Source: Patagioenas fasciata
Lineage: Eukaryota > Chordata > Aves > Columbiformes > Columbidae
DNA: 64,000 nucleotides
Direction of reading: 5' to 3'
Assembly (NCBI RefSeq): GCF_037038585.1
Contig: NC_092559.1
Coordinates: 6,417,488-6,481,487 of the forward strand
The notes below the pieces were generated by a model. It searched no databases and was not told the origin of the DNA. It was given only the letters and a program-made list of their open reading frames with translations. Position 1 is the first letter of the stretch, and every line of letters begins with the position of its first letter. Made by a program: the position numbers and the translations under genes. This document shows, piece by piece, positions 1-11,560 of the stretch.

Positions 1-837
1 TGACTGCAGACTCCTGAGGTCCCTTCAACCTCAGTTCTCTTATGATCCCATTGTGATGCTGGGCTCTGTTTCTAATGGGAGCAAAGGAGATGATTAAGGG
101 ACATGAACGCACCTGTGCTGTAGGTGACCATCTAAACCAACATCTAAACCCAGCCAACACCTCAGTGTGACTCGCTCTAAGCCAAGTGTGAGGAGTCCTG
201 GGCAGGGAAGGTTCAGAGGGCATGGGGCGCTATGTAAGACACAAAATGATCTTGGCTTCATGCCTGCAGGCCCATCCGATGTCAGTTAATGTCAATGAAA
301 GATAAATATGAACTGAAGACTAAGTTTCAAAGCCAAGGAAGGTTTCAACGTACTTTTCCTTTTTTTTAAGTCTTTGGAGGGTTATTTTCTTCCAAAAGGA
401 AAGTGTTTTCCACAACTAGAAATGGATATAAGACACACATGTCCTCAGCTACATGGATAGCTTTTTACATATTGATTTTTCATATGGCACATATTACATT
501 CTTACATATTAAACATTTATTTATTTTCTTTTTAAGTATTTTGGGGTATTTATTTCTTTGAAAAACTAAGAGTTTTGCAGAACTGGGCATGGATTTAGGA
601 CACAAATGTCTTCAGCTCCAGGGACACAAACACCTGGTGCCAGTGTAGATGCCCTGGGTACCCCTGCCTAACTTCCACCTGCATTGCAAGGTGCTCTGGT
701 CTCCCCAGGTCCTCTGTGATAGATGCCAATCCCAGGCCAGCACCTCGGATAAAATGGGTCCCCTAAAATGGCACTGGCTGTTTATGGTGAGACAACTAAT
801 GACTGATGTCTGTTGGAAACGTGGACGTGTTTATATT

Positions 838-915
838 TTTGTTGTGTTTTTTGTTTGTTTGTTTGTTTTTGAGGGTGTTTTTTGTTTGTTTGTGTGGGCT
901 TGGTGGTGGTTTGTT
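838..915 (+). repeat. T/G-rich low-complexity tract
   Basis: The tract is made of TTTG/TTTGT steps. The matching place in block A copy 2 (20,800-20,990) has an expanded, diverged T/G tract, so it is a fast-changing simple sequence within the duplicon. Confidence 0.8.
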
Positions 916-2070
916 TAACATATTAACTAAAAAAATAAAAGGACAAAAAGTGAATCACCAGGTCGTGTACTAAAGGCAGGAGAAGAAATATCGGTCTTCC
1001 CCTGTACTTCTATTACCAACACGCTATTATTTCATCTCCCTTGTCATTTAGGAGTTTCCACCTCTCCTGACTAAATGTCCATGTCAAAGGACAACTTTCC
1101 AACAGTCTGTCTGGATGTTCGCCCTTCCCAGTGCTCTCAGGTTTCTCCTCCACTTGCTCTTTGGTCATTCAGTTGCCTCTCCACTGTCTGGTTTCTGCTT
1201 TGAGCCTCAGGCAGTTACAAACTTACCCCAGTCTTCAGAGGTCTAATTAACATGGTACACACCAAGTTAATTGTGTTTCTATCTATCCTTTCCTATCTCT
1301 CTGTCTAAAAATAGTTCTTGTGTGGATGTCCCTTGTGGATGGTGGACCTCATCAGATCCAGCTTACACACACAGCTGAGGAAAGTGTTTTACTGTTTATT
1401 AAACTGTGCAGTGTTTGCACAGGAGAGCAGGTGGAGCTGGTGCACAGGAGCTGCAGCATCTCCTGCAGAGCTCAGTGGAGAAGTCTGATGTGAGGAAAAG
1501 TGGTGCAAGTCTCTGGTGGCCAAAGAGGGAACCTACAGACTGGGGGTGGGGGGTGAGGAGTGAGGTTGTCCATACAGTGTCCAGCCTCAAAGGACTGTTC
1601 TCCTGCCTGTGCAGATGTCTTCAGGAGACCCTCGGGATCAATGTCCAGTGTAGAATGCTGCTGTCACTTCTTCTATATACTGAAAAATGACAGAAAATAC
1701 CCTTGAAAGAAAACACCCTCCTTTATGAAATCTTATTTGCAATCTTCATCATTGAGTGTCCCACTGAAACCATTCCAATTAGTTCTACAAGTCTTTTGCA
1801 TATGAAGAATATTACAGAAAGAAACATCGCTCGTTAGGGCTTTCTGTGTTTTAATAAGCCCCATGGCGTATTTGGTGCTGAGTCCATAAACCACAGATAC
1901 CAAGCACAGACTGAAGAATCTGCTCAAGAAGTCCAAGTCAGAAGCAAACTCCAAAGTATCTTCAAGCATTAATGGGCCCCACTGAGGGCTGTTACTGACA
2001 AAGCCTCCCCAGGGACTCGTTAGAGCAGATAATTGGAGGCAGTGATTGCATCAGGCAAAGGTAAAGTGAA

Positions 2071-2640
2071 GCAGCTCTGATGCTGAGAAACCCCTTGATT
2101 TGTTTGATGAAGGACAATGGCCAAGCCTTGAGCCCCTGTCCCTAGGAAGGGAGATCCTGTCCCTCACATGTGTCTCAGGGTTCTTCCTGGGGATGTGGGG
2201 AGTGCGATGCCCAGTGCAGGGCAATGGTGTGACACTCCCTGGGGGTGCAAGGAGTCGATGGGGTGCCACGGTGAAGAAGAGACTGGACAATCTCTTCACA
2301 CACACGGTGTGAACTGTCGTCGTTGTCCTGCGCAGGGACAGGAGTTGGACTCTATGATCCTGTGGGTCCCTTCCTACTGAAGTAATTCTATGATTTTATG
2401 AAATACTAGGTCAAAAGTCCGTGTTTTCATTGTACAGATGAGATGTAAGCACACACGGCTCAGGGGTCTTCCTGGGACCCTGGGAGTGCAAGGCTGAGGG
2501 AAGGACAACACTGGTACAACAACTTCCAGCTTCCCCATGGGGCTGCAAGGAGGCAGAGAGGCCCCAGTGCCATGAGGACAACATGGCTTCTCCTAGGCCT
2601 CAGTGACAGAGACAACTGCCATGGCCAAGTGGACAGAGAC
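2071..2640. repeat. Segment S, copy 1 of 7 (two partial pieces)
   Basis: This is a segment of about 0.55 kb that recurs at 8,335, 14,085, 22,131, 29,765, 37,868 and 44,230. Shared landmarks are GCTCTGATGCTGAG at the start, a 'GGGAAGG..GATCCTGTCCCTC' stretch, and a 'CTCACAGGC.TC....GCAGA.ACA.CCAT' stretch. This copy is split: 2,071-2,300 and 2,455-2,640 match different parts. No protein-coding signal is seen. Confidence 0.7.
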
Positions 2641-2649
2641 CTGGGTTCT

Positions 2650-3440
2650 TTGAGTGCCTTCCAGCCTTGTCAGCCTTGAGAACCCAGCTCCAAGCCCTCT
2701 TCCTGGGTAGGACCTGTGGGCATGTTGACAGAGGTTCTTTCCCAGCCATGTCCCTGCTGCTGGCCTGTCCCCTCCAGACACAGAACTGACCCTACTGTCC
2801 CCTTCACAGCCGTACCCTTCCAACTCAGTTATGAGTTCCTGAGACACAAGTGACCTCATCATACCATACCCACCCATCACCCTCCTCATAACCCAGGCAT
2901 AACACAGGACCTGACCGGATTAAACAAATATATTTCCTTCTAACTATTTGAGTGGAGAAAATTCTCTTCAGTAACTACTGTTTTTATGTTGATACCATCT
3001 CCTCCTCTGCCTTTTTTTTTTCTTTTTTCATCTTCAAAAATTTGTCCAGGGCAAAGATTCATTGAATCATAGAGTAGGTCAGATTTGAAGAGATCCCTGA
3101 ACATCTTCTTGTTTCACTCTCTCTCTCAAAGCATGGTGACCAACTGAGGTTGTTCAAGGTCTCCACTCAGTTTTGTGTCATCTCCATCACATCATAGAAA
3201 GGAGAATAAAGATTTTCAGCAGTTTCGGCCCAAATGCAGGTCACTGAGGGATGACACAAGTAACTGCGCAGAGGACACTGCATCACAGATTATATTTGGA
3301 CTTGATATTTCAGTGAACTTCACACCAAGCATCCAGTTCTTCAGCCCAGACAGCATCAATCCAGCTATAAGGACACCAGGGGGGACCATGTCCAAGGTCT
3401 GGCACAATTTCATACACATAGCATGTCTTTCTTTCCCCTG
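2650..3440. other. Intergenic, no gene seen
   Basis: This stretch resembles 13,210-13,560 and 14,940-15,150 in part ('ACAGAGGTTCTTTCCCAGCCATG', then 'GAGTTCCTGAGACACAAGTGACC'). A fragment at 3,060-3,115 looks like a minus-strand CR1 3' end ('GAATCATAGA...'). Nothing else is recognisable. Confidence 0.6.
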
Positions 3441-3720
3441 CCCATTTTGTTACCCAAGTCCCTTTCTTGTCCTTCAAGTGCCTGCAGATGGCTGCAGGAG
3501 GACTTGTCCCATCACCTTCCCAGGGACAGAGGCAGGCTGACCAGCCTGTGATTCTTCCAATTCTCCTTCCTGCCTTTCTTGAAGATGGGTTTGACAGATG
3601 CCAGGTCCTCCTCAGTTGCACTGTCATTTTGAAAGCGCAATCCAGAATCACAGGCCAGGGTGACGTAACAGACAGGAGCACTTGCAATGAGCCTGTCCAG
3701 GGCAGTTGAGATGAATCTCA
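3440..3720 (-). repeat. CR1-type LINE reverse transcriptase relic
   Basis: On the minus strand, a broken frame near 3,540-3,610 reads VKPIFKKGRKENWKNHRLVS, the typical start of a non-LTR retrotransposon RT domain. Copies at 15,360-15,690 and 25,415-25,700 show the same motif with different decay, so this LINE piece was carried along when the receptor unit duplicated. Stops and frameshifts make it a dead relic. Confidence 0.65.
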
Positions 3721-3822
3721 CTGGGTCAGTGGGGTTTGTTCCCAGAGTCACACACAGAAATGTCAGGGTTCTGTCAGTGTCCACAACTGAGTTGGCTTTG
3801 TGGACTCTCACGTGAGGTAGAA

Positions 3823-4560
3823 TCATGGAATCATGGAATACTTCCATTGGAAGAGACCCTTGGGATCATTGAGTCCAACCATAACCCATCTCTCACACTA
3901 AACCATGTCCCTAAGAACCTCGTTTAAATGTCTTTTACAGCCCTCTAGGGTGGGTGACTCCTGCACTGCCCTGGGCAGTCTGTTCTACCACCAGACAACC
4001 CTGTCTGGTAAGAATTTTTTCCTAGTATCCAATCTAAACCTCCCCTGGTGCAAATTGCAGCCATTTCCTCTGGTCCCATCACTTGCTACTTGGGAGAAGA
4101 GACCAACACCCTCCATGTTCCAACCTCCTTTCAGGCAGTTGCAGAGAGTGAGAAGGTCTCCCCTCAGCCTCCTGTTCTCCAGGCTGAACAGCCCCAGCTC
4201 CCTCAAATGCTCCTCATCACACTTGTGCTCCAGCCCCTCCGCAACTTCGTCACCTCCTCTGCATTCTCTCTAGTGCCTCGATGTCCTTCTTATGATGAGG
4301 GGCCCAAAACTGAACACAGGAATCAAGCTGCAGCCTCACCAGCACTCAGAACACAATCACTGAGGCACAATCACTTCTCTAGTCCTGCTGGCCACCCTAT
4401 TCCTTTTACAAGCCAGGATGCTGATGGCCCTTTTGGCCACCTGGGAACATTCTGGCTTATGTTCAGCAACTGTCAGTCAACACCCGCAGATCCCTTTCCT
4501 CCAGGCACTTCCCAGCCACTCATATCTTATCCGTACAATGGAAACATTGACTTCTGACCT
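3823..4560 (-). repeat. CR1 LINE, 5'-truncated 3' portion
   Basis: The minus strand encodes the CR1 C-terminal signature ([20 protein letters not shown], from 4,206 down) followed by the 3' UTR. It ends at 3,823 in the tandem 'ATTCCATGATTCCATGATT' tail typical of CR1. The opposite end fades out near 4,560. The element is interrupted by stops and inactive. Confidence 0.85.
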
Positions 4561-5700
4561 ACTCATTCAGTGTCCTTGTGTTGAGAGATGAACAACCTCT
4601 CTCAGCTGGGGAGAAGAGCCAGTGAAGGAAATGGCGGTTTTGAGGGGCTGGTCTGTGATGATTGTCCTGGGGCAACTTCCCCAGTTTGTCCCATGAACAT
4701 GGGCACACACCAGACCCTGGTCTGCTGGTCCTTCAGGGCTCTCCCAGGAGCCTGGCTGGGAGAGGACACTGCTGTGTGCCAGCCCTGCACACTCACACAC
4801 TTCAGCTGTTCACTGGTATTTTCTTCTCTGGGGCATTTGCCAGTTCAGCCCTCCCACCCCCTCCTGAATTTTGCCACCCCCCTGCCCTCTCCCCAGCCCA
4901 GCCCGGCAGAGCAGCCACACTGGAACTGGTCCCACAGCAGTGGGGACCAGTGAGAATGAAGGACAGTGAGAATGTTCATGCAGCCAGCACGCTCAGAGGA
5001 TCTCCAGCCCAGGCAGCTTGCAGACCCAGGTCCAGACTTGCCCCCCAGGACAGCATGAGACATTTGGCCTAGTGGATCCTCGGGAAGGTCCTGCTGCCAC
5101 AGTGTCAGGGCCACCTGCCCCAAGCTGCCACCTGCAGCAAAGGGTTTCTCTTTCCGTGTCTTTTCTGCACACATACAGTGCCCCACTCTTCTCCTGGAAC
5201 ATCCCATCTGCCCTTTCCCAAGAGAGCTGATCTGTGCTGACCTGGCCAGACGTTCCTGCACCCTTTTCCCATGTTCCACACAGCCCCAAGCTGGAGGTGC
5301 TGCTCTGCAGAGCAAGTGGGCTGTGGTGCCCAGGGCCATGGGGTGAGTCCACAGATTCACGTTGGTCAGGATGGGAGGAAGACCCAGCTCAGGGCGGCTC
5401 CTGCTCACTCCCCCTCAGCACACAGACATGGCTCCTGCAGCCCCAGAGATCTCAGAGAGAAGATTCTGGGCAAACAAGGCAGTGCAGGGTCCTTTATTTC
5501 ATTTTTACACACAGAGAGTACAGCTCCTTTCTCAGAAAAAGACAACGGGTCACACCAGACAGGTAGATACAGATATAGATATAAGATGACAAATAATTTG
5601 GCTTGTGAGAAGCATAAATACAACAAAGAAAAGCTAAAAGAAAAGAAAAAAAAAACAAAAACAAAAACAAAAAACCATACAAAACTCAGGTTGAACTAGT
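4560..5700. repeat. Receptor 3' flank, block C copy 1 (most diverged)
   Basis: This is the 3' flank of the first receptor. Its first part (4,560-4,830) aligns with 16,080-16,400, 26,160-26,440 and 40,790-41,060. The shared marks are 'ATTCAGTGTC', 'GAGAGGACACTGCTGTGTGCCAGCC' split over lines, and a CACACA stretch. From about 4,850 to 5,460 it differs from the other copies. An A-rich (CAAAAA)n tract lies at 5,645-5,682. No coding sequence is seen. Confidence 0.65.
5493..5498 (-). terminator. Polyadenylation signal of receptor 1
   Basis: There is an AATAAA on the minus strand, 241 nt past the stop of the receptor at 5,739-6,680. All four receptors have AATAAA within a T/A-rich patch at a similar place, which supports real transcript ends and intact 3' UTRs. 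Confidence 0.6.
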
Positions 5701-5738
5701 AATGTCTTATATTACAAGTGACAGGCAGAAGAAGGAGG

Positions 5739-6680
5739 TCAGTTCATGACTGCTTTTGAAAAGCAAAGACTCATCAGTTTCCTTATAGACTCCTTGAGTT
5801 CCTTGTTCCTCATGCTGTAGATGAGGGGGTTCACTGCTGGAGGCACCACTGAGTACAGAACAGACACTACCAGATCCAGGGATGGGGAGGAGATGGAGGG
5901 GGGCTTCAGGTAGGCAAACATGGCAGTGCTGACAAACAGGGAGACCACGGCCAGGTGAGGGAGACAGGTGGAAAAGGCTTTGTGCCGTCCCTGCTCAGAG
6001 GGAATCCTCAGCACGGCCCTGAAGATCTGCACATAGGAGACCACAATGAACACAAAACACCCAAATGCTACTAAAAGACTAACCACAATAAGCCCAAGTT
6101 CCTTGATGTAGGTGTTGGAGCATGAGAGCTTGAGGATCTGGGGGATTTCACAGAAGAAGTGGCCCAGGGCATTGCCCTTGCACAGTGGCAGTGAAAATGT
6201 ATTGGCCGTGTGCAGCAGAGCATGGAAAAACCCAGTGGCCCAGGCAGCTGCTGCCATGTGGACACAAGCTCTGCTGCCCAGGAGGGTCCTGTAGTGCAGG
6301 GGTTTGCAGATGGCAATGTAGCGGTCGTAGGACATGACAGTGAGAAGATACAACTCTGCTGAAATGAAAAAGGAAAACAGAAAGACTTGGGAAGCACATC
6401 CCATATAAGAAATTGCCCTGGTGTCCCAGGGGGAGTTGGACATGGACTTGGGGAGAGTGGTGGAGATGCAGCCCAGGTCAAGGAGGGCGAGGTTGAGCAG
6501 GAAGAAGTACATGGGGGTGTGGAGGTGCTGGTCCCAGGCTATGGTGGTGATGATGAGGCCGTTGCCCAGGAGGGCAGCCAGGTAGATGCCCAGGAAGAGC
6601 CAGAAGTGCAAGAGCTGCAGCTCCCGTGTGTCTGTGAACGCCAGGAGGAGGAACTGGGTGATGGAGCTGCTGTTGGACAT
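5739..6680 (-). CDS. Olfactory receptor 1, OR14-like, intact (313 aa)
   Basis: This is a seven-transmembrane odorant receptor (class A GPCR) expected in the plasma membrane of olfactory neurons and signalling through Golf. Visible family marks are an N-glycosylation sequon N3-S-S, LLGNG in TM1 (N40), PMYFFL at 57-62, C95 at the start of TM3 paired with the second extracellular loop cysteines (C167, C177, C187), MSYDRYIAIC at 116-125, KAFSTCLPHL at 234-243, and NPLIY at 284-288 followed by SMRN. There is no stop or frameshift, and the length is normal for the family. The frame is open back to an upstream ATG at 6,869, but a splice acceptor at 6,704 and the identical MSNSSS start in the other three receptors fix the start at 6,680. 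It alone has a longer C-terminus ending FSKAVMN. Of the bird-expanded OR14-type receptors this is a close match, but I do not assign a symbol. Confidence 0.93.
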   Translation of the reverse strand: MSNSSSITQFLLLAFTDTRELQLLHFWLFLGIYLAALLGNGLIITTIAWDQHLHTPMYFFLLNLALLDLGCISTTLPKSMSNSPWDTRAISYMGCASQVFLFSFFISAELYLLTVMSYDRYIAICKPLHYRTLLGSRACVHMAAAAWATGFFHALLHTANTFSLPLCKGNALGHFFCEIPQILKLSCSNTYIKELGLIVVSLLVAFGCFVFIVVSYVQIFRAVLRIPSEQGRHKAFSTCLPHLAVVSLFVSTAMFAYLKPPSISSPSLDLVVSVLYSVVPPAVNPLIYSMRNKELKESIRKLMSLCFSKAVMN

Positions 6681-6700
6681 TTGCTGCCTGTGGGCATGAG

Positions 6701-6726
6701 GACCTGTGCAAGGAGGAAAAGACAGT
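6701..6726 (-). other. 3' splice acceptor of receptor 1 coding exon
   Basis: On the minus strand a pyrimidine run ends in TTGCACAG with the intron end at 6,704. This is 23 nt before the ATG. The same arrangement, with its own pyrimidine run, stands before each of the other three receptors, so the coding exon is most likely spliced to an upstream non-coding exon, as is usual for olfactory receptors. Confidence 0.7.
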
Positions 6727-6879
6727 GACGAGTTAGAGGAGACTTCTCTCTGGAAATTAAACGTGCTGTTTCTCAGGGAAAACCCCCTCCCTGGGAGAGG
6801 TAGAGAAACAGGGAAGAACACTGCCGTGCTACCAGAAAATAAAGCAAGAACAGAAAGGCAGACGGGCATGCTGTGGAAC

Positions 6880-9830
6880 CTTCACCTTACCCGGCTGTGC
6901 TGCTGCCATTCACATAGTGATACTGTAGATCAAGTACTTTTAACACCTCTTTTGTGTACCATGTTCCAGGAACCCTTCACCTGGAGGTCCAGCTGCTGAG
7001 GTGGAGACTCATGACCTGGACCCCATGGCTTTGGGGCAGAGGCTCTGCTGGGGAGGAGAGGAGACCAGGGGTTGAACTGGGAAATGTGTCTGCGCTGCAG
7101 GGGATGGCAGGGGGTCCTCAATCCCCTCCCCAGCATTTCTGGTCCATCTCCTTCTCCCTGCCCATGGCTGTGCTGCCTGCAGCTGTGTCTCTGTCCCTGG
7201 GTCTGCTCCCTGTCCGTGTCACAGACCCCGTCCCACCCGCTGTGTGCTCAGCTCTGTCCTGCTCACGCCTCCTGGCACTTCCCAGGGGCAGCTCTGTGTG
7301 TGCAGGGGCTCAGGAGCAGCTCTGACAAGTCCTAACGAGAACTGGGGTCTCAGTGTCTTCTCCAAAGCAGAGAAATAAATCCCCATCTCCCACTGCACAC
7401 CCAGAGAACCAACAGTGGAAAATTGAAGTGCAGGCTCCTTCCCTTGCAGCTGTTCCTTTCTCGATGTGGTGGTTCAGAAGGACCCCATGTAATGTCTGTG
7501 GGGTTGATCTGGAGCTCTGAGCAGCCCTGACCCACACAGCACTCTTCAACCCCACAAGTTCCCTGCCTGCCCTGCCGGGGGTCGCTCCTTCCACCCACAG
7601 CTGCTGCCATGGGATCTCCCTGGGCAGGCTGAGCGCTGACCCTGGCAGGCGGCAGAGTCCCTGCCCCGGCACAGCCCTGGGGTGCAGGGACCCTGCTCTG
7701 CAGGACAGCCCTGGGCACCCCTGGGTGCTCACCCGGCTTCACAGCTGTTCAAAATTGAGGGGCAAGATCCCCCACCTTACAGATCCCACAAGCTGTGCCT
7801 GTGTCAGTTTTAGGAGATGCCTCCAGGAGCTACAGCTGCATTGCCCTGCACCCAGAGACTTACCATGGCAAGGGCTGCAAAGGTTTCTCCTCCAGTGAGC
7901 TCTCAGTCATCCTCCCAGTCCTGACCACCTTTAATCTCTCTCTGCCTTGCTCGTCTCCCTGAGATCCCCAGGCAGAGCCCTCAGCCCTGCTGCGCTGTGC
8001 AGAGGAGCTGCTCCTGGGCAGAGCTGTCTCTCTGCAGCGCTGCCGCTTGCCAGGAGCTCCCTCTGTCCCAGGAGCCCAGCCCAGCTCAGCAGCACAGGAG
8101 CAGCCCAAGGCGCTTTAATGACCCCTCTGGTGGCTTTGGTGCAGAGTCCATGGACCTCAGGCCCTGGAGGAAGATGATGAAACCTCTCAAGAAGTCAAAC
8201 TCATATCTAAGCTTCAAAGTTTCTTTTAATGTTAATGGGTCCCACTGAGGGACACAACTGAGAAAGCATCCCCAGGGTCAGTTACAGAAGAAAACTGGAG
8301 GCAGTGATAACAGATCAGGAAGAGCAAAGTAAAGATGGCTGATGCTGAGTAAACCTGGATGTGTTTCATTAATCAAAGGGCCAAGCCCTGACTTTGTACC
8401 ATGGGAAGTCAGATCCTCTCCCTCCCACGTTGCCCAGGGCCCTTCCTGGACAGTGTGATGTGGGGCTGTGCAAGGCCAAGGGCAAGACTATGGTCCCACA
8501 CCTCCCAGGCTCCTGGCTGGGGCCAAGGAGGCCATGAGGCCCCTGTGCTGGAAGGACAAGGTGTCTCCTCACAGGCATCAGAGGTGCAGACAACAGCCAT
8601 AGCCAAGGGGAGAAGGAGCTCATGTCTGCTGGGGCTTTCAGCCTCTTTACATCCCTTGATCATCTCCACCACAGCCTGTCCTGTGCTGTGGCATCCCCTG
8701 CACCTCTTCCCCTGCAGGCTGCAGACATCCCCCCTGCTGCCCCACCTTGCTCTTGTCTGAGCATCTTCCTTCCTTTGCTGAGATCTCTGCATCCTCCCCA
8801 GCTGTTCCTTGAAGCACAAAGCCTTGGGCTGATGCAGACTCCCTCTGCTGACCTGCTCCACCACAGCACTGCCCTTCCAGTCACATTCCTTCCTGCTCAT
8901 GTCCAGCCTGGACCTCCCCAGCTGCACTTTGGGCCATTATTGCTTTCTCATGCTCTTTCCCACTAGGCAGAAAACCTCCACCACCTCTGAAACCACCCTT
9001 CAAGCACTCTCAGGCTACTCCTGCACTGCTGCAGCCTCCCCAGCGCTGCTGGGCCCAAGCAGCCCAGGTCCCTCAGCATACCACACCATGTGCACAAGGT
9101 GCTGAACCTGGCTTGGCAGAGCCCTGCACTCTCCAGTTCCTCCCTGCTTCTCCAAACTGGGAAGCGGCACACTAGCACACCCCCGTGTGTGGGGGGTCAC
9201 ACCAGTGCTGAACCGAATGGGACGAGAACTCCAGGTGTCTGGGTCCCCACGCTCCTCCTCATGCAGCCCCGTGTGCAGCTGCCTTGTTCATGGTGAGCGT
9301 GCACCACGGGCTGGTGTGGGGACTTTGGAGTGCCCAGGCCCTTCTCCTCAGGGTCACTGCTCAGTATGTCAAGTCCTCGTCTGTCCTGACAGATGGTGTA
9401 GTTCTCCTGCCCCAATACAGAACAGGTCACTTCATCTTGTCAAAATTCAGAGCTTTCTGAATGGGTGAACACCAGATTTTCTCAAGGTCTGGATTGTCCC
9501 TTGACTGAAGCTCCATTTGCTCATCTGTTAGTGTTTGCAGTCAGGTGGTTTATCCTAATGAGGTTTTCTCTCTCAAGATAACAGCATGAGGAGTTACAGA
9601 ACATTACAAATATCATCTCATGGAGAAACAGTGGGGGCTGGAGGGTCCAGTACTCATAATGCCAGAAGTCTGGAGTCAAAGTGATAGATCCCCTTCATGT
9701 TGGAGAGCAGCAGCAATGTGTGGAGCTCTGCCTGGGGACAGACAATGTCAGCTGAAGGTTGAGGAGTCAGCATGAGAGGGCAGAACAACATGGGCAATGT
9801 TGTGGTGACTGGACATCAGCTACTGACTCA
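6880..9830. repeat. Receptor upstream flank, block B copy 1
   Basis: No gene is seen. The block aligns closely with 28,360-31,250 upstream of receptor 3. Part of it (7,680-8,890) also aligns with 43,640-44,789 upstream of receptor 4. It should hold the promoter and the 5' non-coding exon or exons of receptor 1, but I cannot locate them. The many open frames here run on both strands with no domain, as expected of CpG-poor, stop-poor avian intergenic DNA. Confidence 0.7.
8335..8900. repeat. Segment S, copy 2 of 7
   Basis: This copy is nearly the same as copies 5 (29,765) and 7 (44,230), including the run around 'GAAGGACAAGGTGTCTCC'. The close match of these three S copies agrees with their shared place inside block B, upstream of a receptor. 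Confidence 0.75.
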
Positions 9831-11560
9831 CTGATGAGGAAGAGGAATTAGATGAGGCCTCCTTCAGACAAATGAAAGGAGCCTCATGATTGCACGGCAG
9901 TGTCCTCCTGGCAGACCTGAGATATCCCAATATCTGCAAGGTACCAGCCAACCAGGAGGGGCTGGAGCTCATTGACAACATCTTCCTGACACAGGTGACT
10001 GAGGAGTCAGTGGGATGAGGTGCCCTGTGGGACTTCACACTTACAAACCACAAAGAGTTGGTCAGGATGGAACAGTCAGGGATGGGAAAGTGGAGCTGAG
10101 GCTCCTGGGAGATGATAACAAGGCCAAGAGCAGGATTTCAGGAGAGCAAGCTTTGGCCTGCTGAGGGACCTGCTTGGGTCCTATGGGATATGACCCTGGT
10201 GTCTGCAGTGCTTTTGTCTCATATTTCCTCTCTCCTCTCTCCCACCTGCTGTTGTGCAGCGTTTTTTACCCTTTCTCAAATACAATATCCCAGAGGTGCT
10301 GCCAGCATCACTGAGTGGCTCAGATTTGGCAAGGAGTGGGTCCATCTTGGAGCAGCTGAAATTGGCTCTGTCTGACGTTGGTCCAACTCCTGTTGTCTTT
10401 TCAGAGAGGTGACAACTGTAGCACACCCACACTCACCCCAGTTCCAGGACTTTGCCATGTAAACCCAGTACAGGATGACAGCCTGTTGGGTGTTACAAAC
10501 TACTTGCTCATGGAGAAGAAATGGAAAAGATCTTCTGTCTGTAACCTGAGGAAGTCACCGGACAATGAGCAGGTTCCTATGCGGAACTGTAATTGCCCTG
10601 ACATTCGCTGGCCATGCAAAGCTGCAGGTGCCAACAGCCCAGAGGATGTTGAGCCAACTTCTTAACATGTCTGCCTGATGGGGCAACAACAGTGATGCTC
10701 ACCTGGATTGGGAACTGGGAAACAAGGAAGAGCTGGTGAGGGATGTGAACATCAGTGTCCACCTTGGCTGTCGTGACCAGGAAACAGTGGGGTCCCAGGC
10801 AGCAGAGGGGAGGGAGGAAGGCCAGCAGCAGAGCGCAGGCTGGTGGGCTCCAGAGGAGAAGATTTGACATACTGGGGAATGGTGAGCGATGTGGTGACAT
10901 GGAAGTCGGTCTGAAGGGTGAAGGAGCTCAGGAAATCTGACAAGCCTTACAGGACAGCCTGCTCCAAGCACAGGAGTGATCTCCTCAAGTACACATGAAA
11001 AGAAGCATTTATCTCATGAGGGTGTTTTTCTGAACTGATGGAGCTGTAGGGCAAAAAGGCAGCACACAGGAGGTGGAAGCAGGGGAAGCTGCAAAGGAGG
11101 AATTTAGAAACCTTGTCCATGGATGTGGGGATGATGCCAAGTTCCCCTGGACTTGATACCTGCAAGGGAGTCTGAGGGCAGCAAGATGAGCTGACACTGC
11201 TTCATTTGCAGTTAAAGAATAGACAGGGTTAACGTGGGCTTGCTGCTCAACTTTGTAAGAGGAGAATCAAACAGGACTGAGGTTCTTCATGGCTTCTTTG
11301 CCTCATTCTTCACCAGCAAGGTCTCCTGGGACTTTGTTCCTGAAGGCAGGAGTCTGGAGAACACCCAGCAGTGGATGGGGCTCAAGTCAGGGGTGACCTG
11401 AGCAATCTCAGACACCATTACAGAACAGGAGATGGGTCACTTGACCAGCTCCCTGAACACAAGTATCACTGTGCTGTGGCACCTGAGATTCCCAGGAACA
11501 CCCACATTTTGGTCCAGAGGAGTGAGATTCCTCTTTAGGTGTCCTGGACTATCTCCTTAT
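9830..11560 (+). repeat. CR1-type LINE ORF2 relic
   Basis: In broken plus-strand frames the stretch 9,880-10,200 reads like the endonuclease-to-linker part of a CR1 ORF2 (pieces such as SRRFLE-like and LLT.KE-like segments, then DNKAKSRISG). At 11,280-11,360 there is EVLHGFFASFFTSKVS, the linker before RT. Many stops are present. The same relic, with other decay, lies at 31,250-33,000, so it predates the block B duplication. Confidence 0.55.

Larger units (their letters stand above)
1..2650. repeat. Olfactory-cluster duplicon, block A copy 1
   Basis: No gene is seen here. The sequence matches 20,109-22,740 closely and 36,700-38,480 more loosely, so it is one copy of a segment duplicated within the receptor cluster. 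The first 58 bases match the 3' end of the plus-strand CR1 relic that ends near 20,165, so the window opens just inside a CR1 tail. A T/G-rich tract lies at 838-915. The short open frames here have no recognisable domains and are not conserved as frames between the copies. Confidence 0.75.

Noticed and set aside
6387..6728. Plus-strand frames opposite the receptors (also at 17,752, 27,644 and 42,115)
   Set aside because: They are antisense shadows of the conserved receptor exon, recurring only because the sense sequence recurs.
6681..6869. In-frame N-terminal extension of receptor 1 that looks like a signal peptide
   Set aside because: A splice acceptor lies between it and the MSNSSS start, the other receptors lack it, and it overlaps the duplicated intron sequence.
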